A DNA stretch of 64,000 nucleotides, from positions 8,985,573-9,049,572 of the forward strand of contig CM017568.1 in the NCBI GenBank assembly GCA_007844125.1, given 5' to 3'. A program made the position numbers and the translations under genes. The number at the start of each line of letters is the position of its first letter. Position 1 is the stretch's first letter. The notes under the pieces were generated by a model. The model did not search any database. It was not told the DNA's origin and was given only the letters and a program-made list of their open reading frames with translations. The stretch comes from Sinonovacula constricta. Lineage: Eukaryota > Mollusca > Bivalvia > Cardiida > Solecurtidae. Below, piece by piece: positions 14,763-25,875 of this stretch.

Positions 14763-16758
14763 ATCCAGACACATACACATGTACATGTATTATAAGGAGA
14801 GGTGGTCATCCAGACACATACACATATACATGTATGTATAAGGAGAGGTGGTCATCCAGACACATGCACACATACATGTATGTATAAGGGGAGGTGGTCA
14901 TCGAGACACATGCACATATACATGTATGTATAAGGGGAGGTGGTCATCCAGACACATGCACATATACATGTATGTATAAGGGGAGGTGGTCATCCAGACA
15001 CATGCACATGTACATGTATGTATAAGGGGAGGTGGTCATCAAGACACATGCACATATACATGTATGTATAAGGAGAGGTGGTCATCCAGACACATACACA
15101 TGTACATGTATGTATAAGGAGAGGTGGTCATCCAGACACATGCACACATACATGTATGTACAAGGAGAGGTGGCCATCCAGACACATGCACATATACATG
15201 TATGTATAAGGGGAGGTGGTCATCCAGACACATGCACATATACATGTATGTATAAGGGGAGGTGGTCATCCAGACACATACACATGTACATGTATTATAA
15301 GGAGAGGTGGTCATCCAGACACATGCACATATACATGTATGTATAAGGGGAGGTGGTCATCCAGACACATGCACATAAACATGTATGTATAAGGGGAGGT
15401 GGTCATCCAGACACATGCACATATACATGTATGTACAGGAGAGGTGGTTATCCCTACACACGCACACATACATGTATGTACAGGAGAGGTGGTCATCCAG
15501 ACACATGCTCATATACATGTATGTACATGGGAGGTGGTTATCCAGACACATGCACATATACATGTATGTACAGGAGAGGTGGTTATCCAGACACATGCAC
15601 ATATACATGTATGTACAGGAGAGGTGGTTATCCAGACACATGCACATATACATGTATGTACAGGGGAGGTGGTTATCCAGACACATGCACATATACATGT
15701 ATATACAGGAGAGGTGGTTATCCAGACACATGCACATATACATGTATGTACAGGGGAGGTGGTCATCCAGACACATGCACATATACATGTATGTACAGGA
15801 GAGGTGGTCATCCAGACACATGCACACATACATGTATGTACAGGAGAGGTGGTCATCCAGACACATGCACATATACATGTATGTACAGGGGAGGTGGTTA
15901 TCCAGACACATGCACATATACATGTATGTACAGGGGAGGTGGTCATCCAGACACATGCACATATACATGTATGTACAGGGGAGGTCATCATCCAGACACA
16001 TGCACATATACATGTATGTATAAGGGGAGGTCGTCATCCAGACACATGCACATATACATGTATGTACAGGAGACGTGGTCATCCAGACACATGCACACAT
16101 ACATATATGTACAGGAGAGGTGGTCATCCAGACACATGCACATATACATATATGTACAGGAGAGGTGGTCATCCAGACACATGCACATATACATGTATGT
16201 ACAGGAGAGGTGGTCATCCAGACACATGCACATACACATGTATTTATAAGGGGAGGTGGTCATCCAGACACATGCACATATACATGTATGTATAAGGGGA
16301 GGTGGTCATCCAGACACATGGACATATACATGTATGTATAAGGGGAGGTGGTCATCCAGACACATGCACATATACATGTATGTATAAGGGGAGGTGGTCA
16401 TCCAGACACATGCACATATACATGTATGTATAAGGGGAGGTGGTCATCCAGACACATGCACATATACATGTATGTATAAGGGGAGGTGGTCATCCAGACA
16501 CATGCACATATACATGTATGTACAGGAGAGGTGGTCATCCAGACACATGCACATATACATGTATGTACAGGAGAGGTGGTCATCCAGACGCATGCACATA
16601 TACATGTATGTACAGAAGAGGTGGTCATCCAAACACATGCACATATACATATATGTATAAGGAGAGGTGGTCATCCAGACACATGCACATATACATATAT
16701 GTATAAGGGGAGGTGGTCATCCAGACACATGCACATATACATGTATGTATAAGGAGAG

Positions 16759-17390
16759 GTGGTCATCCAGACACATGCACATATACATGTATGTATAAGG
16801 GGAGGTGGTCATCCAGACACATGCACATATACATGTATGTACAGGAGAGGTGGTCATCCAAACACATGCACATATACATGTATGTATAAGGGGAGGTCGT
16901 CATCCAGACACATGCACATATACATGTATGTACAGGAGAGGTGGTCATCCAGACACATGCACACATACATGTATGTACAGGAGAGGTGGTCATCCAGGCA
17001 CATGCACACATACATGTATGTACAGGAGAGGTGGTCATCCAGACACATGCACATATACATGTATGTATAAGGAGAGGTGGTCATCCAGACACATGCACAT
17101 ATACATGTATGTATAAGGGGAGGTGGTCATCCAGACACATGCACATATACATGTATGTACAGGAGAGGTGGTCATCCAAACACATGCACATATACATGTA
17201 TGTATAAGGGGAGGTCGTCATCCAGACACATGCACATATACATGTATGTACAGGAGAGGTGTTCATCCAGACACATGCACACATACATGTATGTACAGGA
17301 GAGGTGGTCATCCAGGCACATGCACACATACATGTATGTACAGGAGAGGTGGTCATCCAGACACATGCACATATACATGTATGTACAGGG
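16759..17390 (+). repeat. 318-bp higher-order duplication in satellite
   Basis: A seven-unit block with a rare CCAGGCACATGC unit and a GGTCGTCATCC unit occurs at about 16759-17076 and again at +318 bp. Confidence 0.65.
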
Positions 17391-18019
17391 GAGGTGGTTA
17401 TCCAGACACATGCACATATACATGTATGTACAGGGGAGGTGGTCATCCAGACACATGCACATATACATGTATGTACAGGAGAGGTGGTTATCCAGACACA
17501 TGCACACATACATGTATGTACAGGAGAGGTGGTCATCCAGACACATGCACATATACATGTATGTACAGAGGAGGTGGTTATCCAGACACATGCACATATA
17601 CATGTATGTACAGGAGAGGTGGTTATCCAGACACATGCACATATACATGTATGTACAGGAGAGGTGGTTATCCAGACACATGCACATATACATGTATGTA
17701 CAGGGGAGGTGGTTATCCAGACACATGCACATATACATGTATGTACAGGAGAGGTGGTTATCCAGACACATGCACATATACATGTATGTACAGGGGAGGT
17801 GGTTATCCAGACACATGCACATATACATGTATGTACAGGAGAGGTGGTCATCCAGACACATGCACACATACATGTATGTACAGGAGAGGTGGTCATCCAG
17901 ACACATGCACATATACATGTATGTACAGGGGAGGTGGTTATCCAGACACAGGCACATATACATGTATGTACAGGGGAGGTGGTCATCCAGACACATGCAC
18001 ATAAACATGTATGTACAGG

Positions 18020-19240
18020 GGAGGTCGTCATCCAGACACATGCACATATACATGTATGTATAAGGGGAGGTCGTCATCCAGACACATGCACATATACATG
18101 TATGTACAGGAGAGGTGGTCATCCAGACACATGCACACATACATGTATGTACAGGAGAGGTGGTCATCCAGACACATGCACACATACATGTATGTACAGG
18201 AGAGGTGGTCATCCAGACACATGCACATATACATGTATGTACAGGGGAGGTGGTTATCCAGACACATGCACATATACGTGTATGTACAGGGGAGGTTGTC
18301 ATCCAGACACATGCACATATACATGTATGTACAGGGGAGGTCGTCATCCAGACACATGCGCATATACATGTATGTACAGGGGAGGTGGTCATCCAGATAC
18401 ATGCACATATACATGTATGTACAGGGGAGGTCGTCATCCAGACACATGCGCATATACATGTATGTACAGGGAAGGTGGTCATCCAGACAAATGCACATAT
18501 ACATGTATGTACAGGGGAGGTCGTCATCCAGACACATGCGCATATACATGTATGTACAGGAGGGTGGTCATCCAGAGACATGCACATATACATGTATGTA
18601 CAGGGGAGGTGGTTATCCAGACACATGCACATATACATGTATGTACAGGGGAGGTGGTCATCCAGACACATGCACATATACATGTATGTACAGGGGAGGT
18701 CGTCATCCAGACACATGCACATATACATGTATGTATAAGGGGAGGTCGTCATCCAGACACATGCACATATACATGTATGTACAGGAGAGGTGGTCATCCA
18801 GACACATGCACACATACATGTATGTACAGGAGAGGTGGTCATCCAGACACATGCACACATACATGTATGTACAGGAGAGGTGGTCATCCAGACACATGCA
18901 CATATACATGTATGTACAGGGGAGGTGGTTATCCAGACACATGCACATATACGTGTATGTACAGGGGAGGTTGTCATCCAGACACATGCACATATACATG
19001 TATGTACAGGGGAGGTCGTCATCCAGACACATGCGCATATACATGTATGTACAGGGGAGGTGGTCATCCAGATACATGCACATATACATGTATGTACAGG
19101 GAAGGTCGTCATCCAGACACATGCGCATATACATGTATGTACAGGGAAGGTGGTCATCCAGACAAATGCACATATACATGTATGTACAGGGGAGGTCGTC
19201 ATCCAGACACATGCGCATATACATGTATGTACAGGAGGGT
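18020..19240 (+). repeat. 675-bp higher-order duplication in satellite
   Basis: Fifteen 45-bp units at about 18028-18550 and onward recur at +675 bp. Shared rare variants include ATACGTGTATG, GATACATGCAC, CAGACAAATGC, ACATGCGCATAT and the 44-bp unit CAGGAGGGTGG. Differences are few, so the event is recent. Confidence 0.85.
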
Positions 19241-19564
19241 GGTCATCCAGAGACATGCACATATACATGTATGTACAGGAAAGGTGGTCATTCAGACACA
19301 TGCACATATACATGTATGTATAAGGAGAGGTGGTCATCCAGACACATGCACATATACATGTATGTACAGGAGAGGTGGTCATCCAGACACATGCACATAT
19401 ACATATATGTACAGGGGAGGTGGTCACCCAGACACATGCACATACACATGGATGTATAAGTAGAGGTGGTCATCCAGACACATGCTTAATACATGTATGT
19501 ACAGGAGAGGTGGTCATCCAGACACATGCACATATACATGTATGTTCAGGAGAGGTGGTCATCC

Positions 19565-19823
19565 TTCGCTTTTATATATGTCCTAAACATAAATATTTAT
19601 TTCGAAAAGTAATACTTGAAACGAAATTCCGCCATAACAGCATAAATGGCATTGTGTTACTAATGAGATAATATATAATGATAAGGATAACGCCACTGTA
19701 ATTATGACCTTGCTTATAAGGAAAGATTTTTAGTAACCTTATGGCAATGTTCGTAGATTAATTAAAACTGCAAATTGAAAACGTGTCAAATGATAATATC
19801 TAAACCGATGGCCGAAACGCTAG
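19565..19823. other. Spacer between the two satellites
   Basis: A unique AT-rich spacer of about 260 bp. No gene, repeat unit or transposon end is visible. Confidence 0.6.
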
Positions 19824-22186
19824 AGCTGTACAGTATGCTCAATAACCGTGATTTGAGCTGTTCAGTGTGCTCAATAACCGTGATTTGACCTGTTCAGTGT
19901 GCTCAATAACCGTGATTTAAGTTGTTCAATGTTCCCAAGAACCTTGATTTAAGCTGTACAGTTTGCTCAATAACCTTGATTTTAGCTGTACATTGTGCCC
20001 AACAACCATGATTTTAGCTGTACAGTGTGCTCAATAACCGTGATTTGAGCTGTACAGTGTGCTCAATAACCGTGATTTGAGCTGTTCAGTGTGCTCAATG
20101 ACCGTGATTTGAGCTGTTCAGTGTGCTCAAAAACCATAATTGTAGCTGTACAGTGTGCTCAATAACCGTGATTTGAGCTGTACAGTGTGCTCAATAACCG
20201 TAATTTTAGCTGTAAATTGTGCTTCATAACCGTGATTTTAGCTGTACATTGTGCTCAATAACCGTGATTTTAGCTGTACAGTGTGCTCAAAAACCGTAAT
20301 TTTAGCTGTACATTGTGCTTCATAACCGTGATTTTAGCTGTACATTGTGCTCAATAACCGTGATTTTAGCTGTACAGTGTGCTCAATAACCGTGATTTGA
20401 GTTGTACAGTGTGCTTAATAACCGTGATTTGAGCTGTACAGTGTGCTCAATAACCGTAATTTTAGCTGTACATTGTGCTTCATAACCGTGATTTTAGCTG
20501 TACATTGTGCTCAATAACCGTGATTTTAGCTGTACAGTGTGCTCAATAACCGTGATTTGAGCTGTACAGTGTGCTCAATTACCGTGATTGAGCTGTTCAG
20601 TGTGCTCAATAACCATGATTTGAGCTGTGCAGTGTGCTCAATAACCATGATTTTAGCTGTGCAGTGTGCTCAATAACCGTGATTTGAGTTGTTCAGTGTG
20701 CTCAATAACCGTGATTTTAGCTGTACAGTGTGCTCAGTTACCGTGATTTGAGCTGTACAGTGTGCTCAATAACCGTGATTTTAGCTGTACAGTGTGCTCA
20801 ATGACCATGATTTTAGCTGTACAGTGTGCTCAATAACCGTGATTTTGGCTGTACAGTGTGCTCAATAACCGTGATTTGAACTGTTCAGTGTGCTCAATAA
20901 CCGTGATTTGACCTGTTCAGTGTGCTCAATAACCGTGATTTAAGTTGTTCAATGTTCCCAAGAACCTTGATTTGAGCTGTATAGTTTGCTCAATAACCTT
21001 GATTTTAGCTGTACATTGTGCCCAACAACCATGATTTTAGCTGTACAGTGTGCTCAATAACCGTGATTTGAGCTGTACAGTGTGCTCAATAACCGTGATT
21101 TGAGCTGTTCAGTGTGCTCAATGACCGTGATTTGAGCTGTTCAGTGTGCTCAAAAACCATAATTGTAGCTGTACAGTGTGCTCAATAACCGTGATCTGAG
21201 CTGTTCAGTGTGCTCAATAACCGTGATTTGAGCTGTACAGTGTGCTCAATAACCGTGATTGAGCTGTTCAGTGTGCTCAATAACCGTGATTTGAGCTGTG
21301 CAGTGTGCTCAATAACCATGATTTTAGCTGTGCAGTGTGCTCAATAACCGTGATTTGAGTTGTTCAGTGTGCTTAATAACCGTGATTTTAGCTGTAAAGT
21401 GTGCTCAGTTACCGTGATTTGAGCTGTACAGTGTGCTCAATAACCGTGATTTTAGCTGTACAGTGTGCTCAATAACCATGATTTTAGCTGTACAGTGTGC
21501 TCAATAACCGTGATTTTGGCTGTACAGTGTGCTCAATAACCGTGATTTGAGCTGTTCAGTGTGCTCAATAACCGTGATTTGACCTGTACAGTGTGCTCAA
21601 TAACCGTGATTTTAGCTGTACATTGTGCTTCATAACCATGATTTTAGCTGTACAGTGTGCTCAATAACCATGATTTTAGCTGTACAGTGTGCTCAATAAC
21701 CGTGATTTGAGCTGTACAGTGTGCTCAATAACCATGATTTTAGCTGTACATTGTGCTTCATAACCGTGATTTTAGCTGTACAGTGTGCTCAATAACCGTG
21801 ATTTTAGCTGTACAGTGTGCTCAATAACCGTGATTCGAGTTGTACAGTGTGCTCAATAACCGTGATTTGAGCTGTACAGTGTGCTCAATAACCGTAATTT
21901 TAGCTGTACATTGTGCTTCATAACCGTGATTTTAGCTGTACATTGTGCTTCATAACCGTGATTTTAGCTGTACATTGTGCTCAATAACCGTGATTTTAGC
22001 TGTACAGTGTGCTCAATAACCGTGATTTTAGCTGTACAGTGTGCTCAATAACCGTGATTTGAGCTGTACAGTGTGCTCAATAACCGTGATTTTAGCTGTA
22101 CAGTGTGCTCAATAACCGTGATTTGAGCTGTTCAATGTGTCCAAGAACCTTGTTTGAGTTGTACAATATGCTGAATAACACGTAAT
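19824..22186 (+). repeat. Second satellite, 32-bp unit (~74 copies)
   Basis: Head-to-tail units of AGCTGTACAGTGTGCTCAAT followed by aaccgtgatttt or aaccgtgatttg. It shares no sequence with the 45-bp satellite. Variants include TTCAGTG for TACAGTG, CTTCATAACC for CTCAATAACC, and CATG for CGTG. A divergent run containing TTCAATGTTCCCAAGAACC occurs near 19920 and again about 1,023 bp later, which shows higher-order duplication here too. The last units (22130-22186) are degenerate. Confidence 0.95.
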
Positions 22187-22776
22187 TTTATTTAATGATT
22201 AAGTAATCTTAATGTATTGTTTGCTAGAAATACATTAAAGCGAACTGTTTTTCATTTATATTTTGTCGTGTTCAAATAATTTATATTTATATTTTATTTT
22301 ATTTTTTCTCTTTTCTGTTCTATTTTGTTTCTATTAAAACAACATCTTTAAATCACGTGTTTCCAAAACAACCCCGAAAATAGTGTAAATCAAGCGCATA
22401 TTTTTTATATTTCCGCAATGTTTAGGTATTCATTTGCTTAAAATTATACCATTTAGGTATAGTCGAACGAGTGTTCTTCTGGTTAGTAGAAAACTACTTA
22501 CAAAATTTGACTTACTAATCATTAAAATACTTTGTTGCTAACAGAGGTGTAAGCGACTTTCTATAAATAAAAGGCCGAAGAGAAACGGAATAAACGTGAG
22601 TCTCGGTGTAAACTTTACGGTCAATACTGGGTTCTTAAAATAAAATTAAATACTTTTTACAAGAAAAACTGTAAAGTGTATTTTTCATAAACCTTTCATC
22701 ATAATGCTCAAACAAACTGGTCCCATTTTACCTCAATCAACATCATGCATTTTTTATGTATTTATGTATTAACAAT
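22187..22776. other. AT-rich intergenic DNA
   Basis: No open frame of note, RNA gene or transposon terminus is visible. Confidence 0.5.
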
Positions 22777-22940
22777 TTTTTTTTCTAAAAAATGCTTTCA
22801 CTAAAATTTTCAGCAATTTGCCCTTTTTAAGTTTTTTTTCTTGAAAAAGGCAATTTGCCATAGAATTGAGTGAAAGCGGCTTTTAAAAAAGTATAATTTA
22901 TACAGTTCCCTTTGGAACAATTTACAACATTGTATTAACA
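22777..22940 (-). mobile_element. Fold-back (MITE-like) element
   Basis: Two imperfect inverted arms (about 22777-22830 and 22840-22891) contain AAATGCTTTCACTAAAATTT / GAATTGAGTGAAAGCGGCTT and CAATTTGCC / GGCAATTTG, so the transcript would fold into a long hairpin. The outer part, CAGTTCCCTTTGGAACAATT (22903-22922), matches in reverse complement the start of a similar fold-back element at 48055. The shared ends suggest one non-autonomous family. Confidence 0.55.
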
Positions 22941-23311
22941 AAAATATCGTCAGTTACGATATAATCCGAACCAAATTTTGTTACATCCTCCGTAACCACA
23001 GGTCAGTTGGAAGATATTGAACCATATAAGAATACAAACACCAAAACTAAAATCGTTTTATGACGTTTACTTCAAGCCGCCGTGTACCAACCAGCAAAAC
23101 ACACGGAGTATTTTTTCTTGTTCCTTTACTCGTGTTAATGCCCCAGCTTTAACAACATAAAATAACTTAACCCAATTCCATTGACAAAATTAAAATATAC
23201 TTTTGAACTTAACATGTTTTTTATAACAATGTGTTCATGTTTGCGTTTATATTGTCGAAAAGCGACGACATTTACATTCATGTACATGTCTACTGATCTG
23301 TCTATTTACAG

Positions 23312-24864
23312 GTCGTGTACAGGGGTCATAGATATAAACGACAAAGTAGTTGAAACTATGTTGTTTCCAAACTCTGTTCAAAAGACGTGTGATCAACTAG
23401 CAGAGCTTGGCGACTGTTTTGATAAGTTGGACGTTTTCAATGAGGAATTTCAGAAAAACGAAATACAAAAACAGGATGACATCGGAGATTAAAAGCTATG
23501 CTGCCAAACTTCGACATACCACTGACATTCTAGAGTCCAACGCAATCCGACAGCTGGTGGCTGATGACCGATCCGTAAAGGAACAATTAGAAAATGCACA
23601 AACTGAGTGTGAGATTACTAAAGCTGAGCTCAAAAACTGCCTAGAAAAGCTCCTAAGTGCAAACGAAAACAAACCCCAGTTATTTGTCTGCCTTAAAAAG
23701 GGTCAAAAACTGGTAACTTATGGTTCTGAGCTGTTGTGTAGAACTGGGCTTAATGTCAGCATAATGCGACGGCTCTGCTCCTTAGATTCGAACATCAATG
23801 ACGCACTGTCTGTGTTTACCTCGCTCTTAGTTCCAAATCCACCAACATTAACATCATCAGCAACAAGTGAAGAAAACAATGTTGACACACAGCAAAACAT
23901 AACAAACCGTGCCGCCAGCAATCCAGGTTCAAGAGAGCTGTTAAATCCAATACAATTATTGCCATCTGTACAAACCAGCACTTCCACTACCACATTTATC
24001 CCACGACCGATTATCAAAAAGAACCCATCACAAGTCGAAGTATCAATCCCAACTCAAACAAGTCCATCGACTTCACGTGAATATAGGAGTGGAGTTTATA
24101 GAGCATTGTCCGTTGCAAGATGCAACGTTAGGATTCCAACTGATAATTTTGTATGTGACATAAGACGTTGTTGTCTCTTAAGCGATGACACACTTTTACT
24201 GGCAGACCGACAAAACCTTGAAACTGTTTGATCCCATAAGTAAGTCAGTCACACAATATCTCGTACTACCATATGCTCCAAATGGTATTTGTTGCGATGG
24301 AAACAACATAATTGCCGTTTCATTAGCACCGAATTATATCGTAATGGTAAAGACATTTCCAACTCTGCAATTAGCTACAGAAATCTGTCCAATGAACCAC
24401 GCATGTCATGGAATTTATTTCAAGGATGGGATCTGTTTCATTACTGACAATATATCGACAGTTTACAAATTCAGTGGTAAACAACCGTCAATGCCTGTTG
24501 TGATTGACAGACATGCACCAAATGATGTCGCAATCTCCCCTGCTGGCTTGTTTATATACACTACTGACAATCACGGACTTACATGTCAAAGTAATGTTAG
24601 TAACATAATGTATACAGGTAAGGCTGGTGGAAAGGGTTGCTCGGGAATATTTATTGATAAACATGGAGATGTGTTTGTAGGTAATCACACAAGCAAACAG
24701 GTTTTGCAGATAGATACAAAAGGTGAAATCAAATCCGTAATTCTCAATGCTTCCAACGGGTTGTCAAGTCCAGTGTGTGCCTGTTTGATTAATGACAGCC
24801 TCAGATTGTACGTTACAGAGACTGATAGTGATTTCATTATCATCTCTCAGTTGGAAATGTCGCT
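23312..24864 (+). pseudogene. TRIM-like coiled-coil/NHL protein, broken
   Basis: The segment resembles the last exon of bivalve TRIM-like proteins. A 3' splice site (TCTATTTACAG, ending 23311) is followed by codons RSC, which would complete a B-box. An alpha-helical coiled-coil region follows (QLAELGDCFDKLDVFNEEFQ; RSVKEQLENAQTECEITKAE), then a Ser/Thr/Pro-rich linker, then an NHL-type beta-propeller with blades such as YAPNGICCDG, APNDVAISPAG and GCSGIFIDKHGDVFVGN. The frame is interrupted twice: near 23480-23492, and near 24205-24215, where ADR should run on into KTLKLFD in another frame. A third shift near 24845 leads into a tail repeat. No RING or B-box exon is visible upstream, where the satellites lie. 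In an intact family member these domains act as RNA- or protein-binding parts of a ubiquitin-ligase-like protein. Two assembly errors are a less likely explanation for the shifts. Confidence 0.8.
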
Positions 24865-25357
24865 GTAGACACAACAAATATTGCACAATCTGATGTCCCA
24901 GTTCGTATATTTCTCCTACGATACACGAATTGTCAGTCAAACTGATTTGCCAGTTGGCATTGTCGCTGTAGTCACGTCAAGCATTGGTCAAACTATTGTA
25001 TCAGAAATGTCGCTGTAGACACACTAAACCTTGCACAAATAGATACCTCAATTGGAAATGTTGCTGTAGATGCACGGAACCTTGCACAAATTGATACCTT
25101 AATTGGAAATGTTGCTGTAGACACACTAAAACTTGCATAAATAGATACATCAATTGGAAATGTCACCGTTGATACACGGAACCTTAGTGAAATAGATATA
25201 TCAATTGAAAATGTTACTGTAGATAAACGGAACCTTTGTGAAATAGATATATCAATTGAAAATGTTGTTGTAGATACACGGAGCCTTGGTCAAACTGGTA
25301 TTCATATTTTAAATGTCGCTGTAGAAATACGAAACATTAAACAAAACAGTGTCAGTT
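24848..25357 (+). repeat. 51-bp tandem repeat at the 3' end of the TRIM-like remnant
   Basis: About ten degenerate 51-bp units start at 24851, 24902, 24953, 25003, 25052, 25103, 25154, 25205, 25256 and 25307. The core is ATTGGAAATGTTGCTGTAGA, then tacacggaaccttgcacaaattgatacctca. The first unit overlaps the last codons of the NHL frame. Read in the frame of the core, most units encode a 17-residue motif close to IGNVAVDTRNLAQIDTS, with one internal stop and a few shifts. The array may therefore be a decayed C-terminal protein repeat, or a 3'UTR minisatellite. Confidence 0.8.
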
Positions 25358-25609
25358 GTCAACTTATCACATGTATCTAGTGAAAGGATTTGTACATACC
25401 TGTTACCTGTTCGCCGGCATAAGTGTTACTTTCGATATGTGCTGTGTATTACATTGTAATGCAAATATATATAGCTTGCGTATAATAACCCCGACTTGAC
25501 CTTTAATATTAGCACCTCGGCAATTTACGCATGCAAATGAAAATCAATCGTGCTTTGTACGTTGAAAGCTTTAGAATTATCTACTTAATTTAACGACAGA
25601 TATTTGTGC

Positions 25610-25683
25610 TGTTCGTTAGCCTAATCGGTAAAGCAGCGAGTTTGTTTTGATATTAAATAAATTATGTTGGTTCGAGTCTCACA
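25610..25683 (+). other. tRNA-like sequence with boxes A and B (inside transposon)
   Basis: TAGCCTAATCGG (25617-25628) fits an RNA polymerase III A box and GGTTCGAGTCTC (25669-25680) fits a B box, with tRNA-like spacing. Several T runs follow. The acceptor stem does not pair, so this is a decayed tRNA or SINE head and not a functional tRNA. It points inward from the left end of the transposon. Confidence 0.5.
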
Positions 25684-25875
25684 TTTTGCTATTTTTTGTG
25701 TTTTATTTTTTCATTTTTTGTAACTTTTTTGTTTTCTTGTTCATTTAGTTTTTATCTAATCTTTCAATTACTATCTTTTTTGTTTTATGTACATTTTATT
25801 CAATGATACAGCGGAACTAAAAAAAAGTATAACCATAGCAGAACAATATTTAAAACACCAACATATAACAATAAA

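Larger units (their letters stand above)
11197..15703 (+). repeat. 4,507-bp higher-order repeat, copy 2
   Basis: Second tandem copy of the 4,507-bp block. It carries the second copy of the hAT-type insertion at exactly +4,507 and the same succession of short units. Private differences include TTATCCCTACACACG near 15436 and CACATAAACATG near 15372. Confidence 0.9.
748..19564 (+). repeat. Satellite array, 45/46-bp unit (~415 copies)
   Basis: The array is head-to-tail throughout. The unit reads roughly (t)a(a/c)agg(g/a)gaggtgg, then TCATCCAGACACATGCACAT, then atacatgtatgta. Units with TGTACAGG are 45 bp, units with TGTATAAGG are 46 bp, and a shorter class of about 39/40 bp lacks the ATGCACAT part. 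Each unit contains the palindrome ATACATGTAT, extended to CATACATGTATG in some variants. Because 45 is a multiple of three, all forward frames and some reverse frames stay open for hundreds of codons (the longest is a minus-strand frame of about 750 codons at 17172-19427). These frames translate as monotonous His/Tyr/Thr/Cys repeats and are not genes. Higher-order duplications are listed separately. The right edge is abrupt: the last unit stops after GGTCATCC at 19564. The function is unknown. Confidence 0.97.

Noticed and set aside
17172..19463. Open frames of 751 and 734 codons on opposite strands
   Set aside because: They are tandem 45-bp satellite units read in frame. All forward frames are similarly open, and there is no codon bias, start context or domain.
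748..19564. CRISPR-like repeat array
   Set aside because: Units are directly contiguous with no unique spacers, and the genome is eukaryotic.
23718..24017. 99-codon minus-strand frame
   Set aside because: Antisense shadow of the TRIM-like remnant's linker.
25610..25683. Functional tRNA genes
   Set aside because: Boxes A and B are recognisable but the acceptor and T stems do not pair, here or at 27694 and 37334, so they are tRNA-derived relics.
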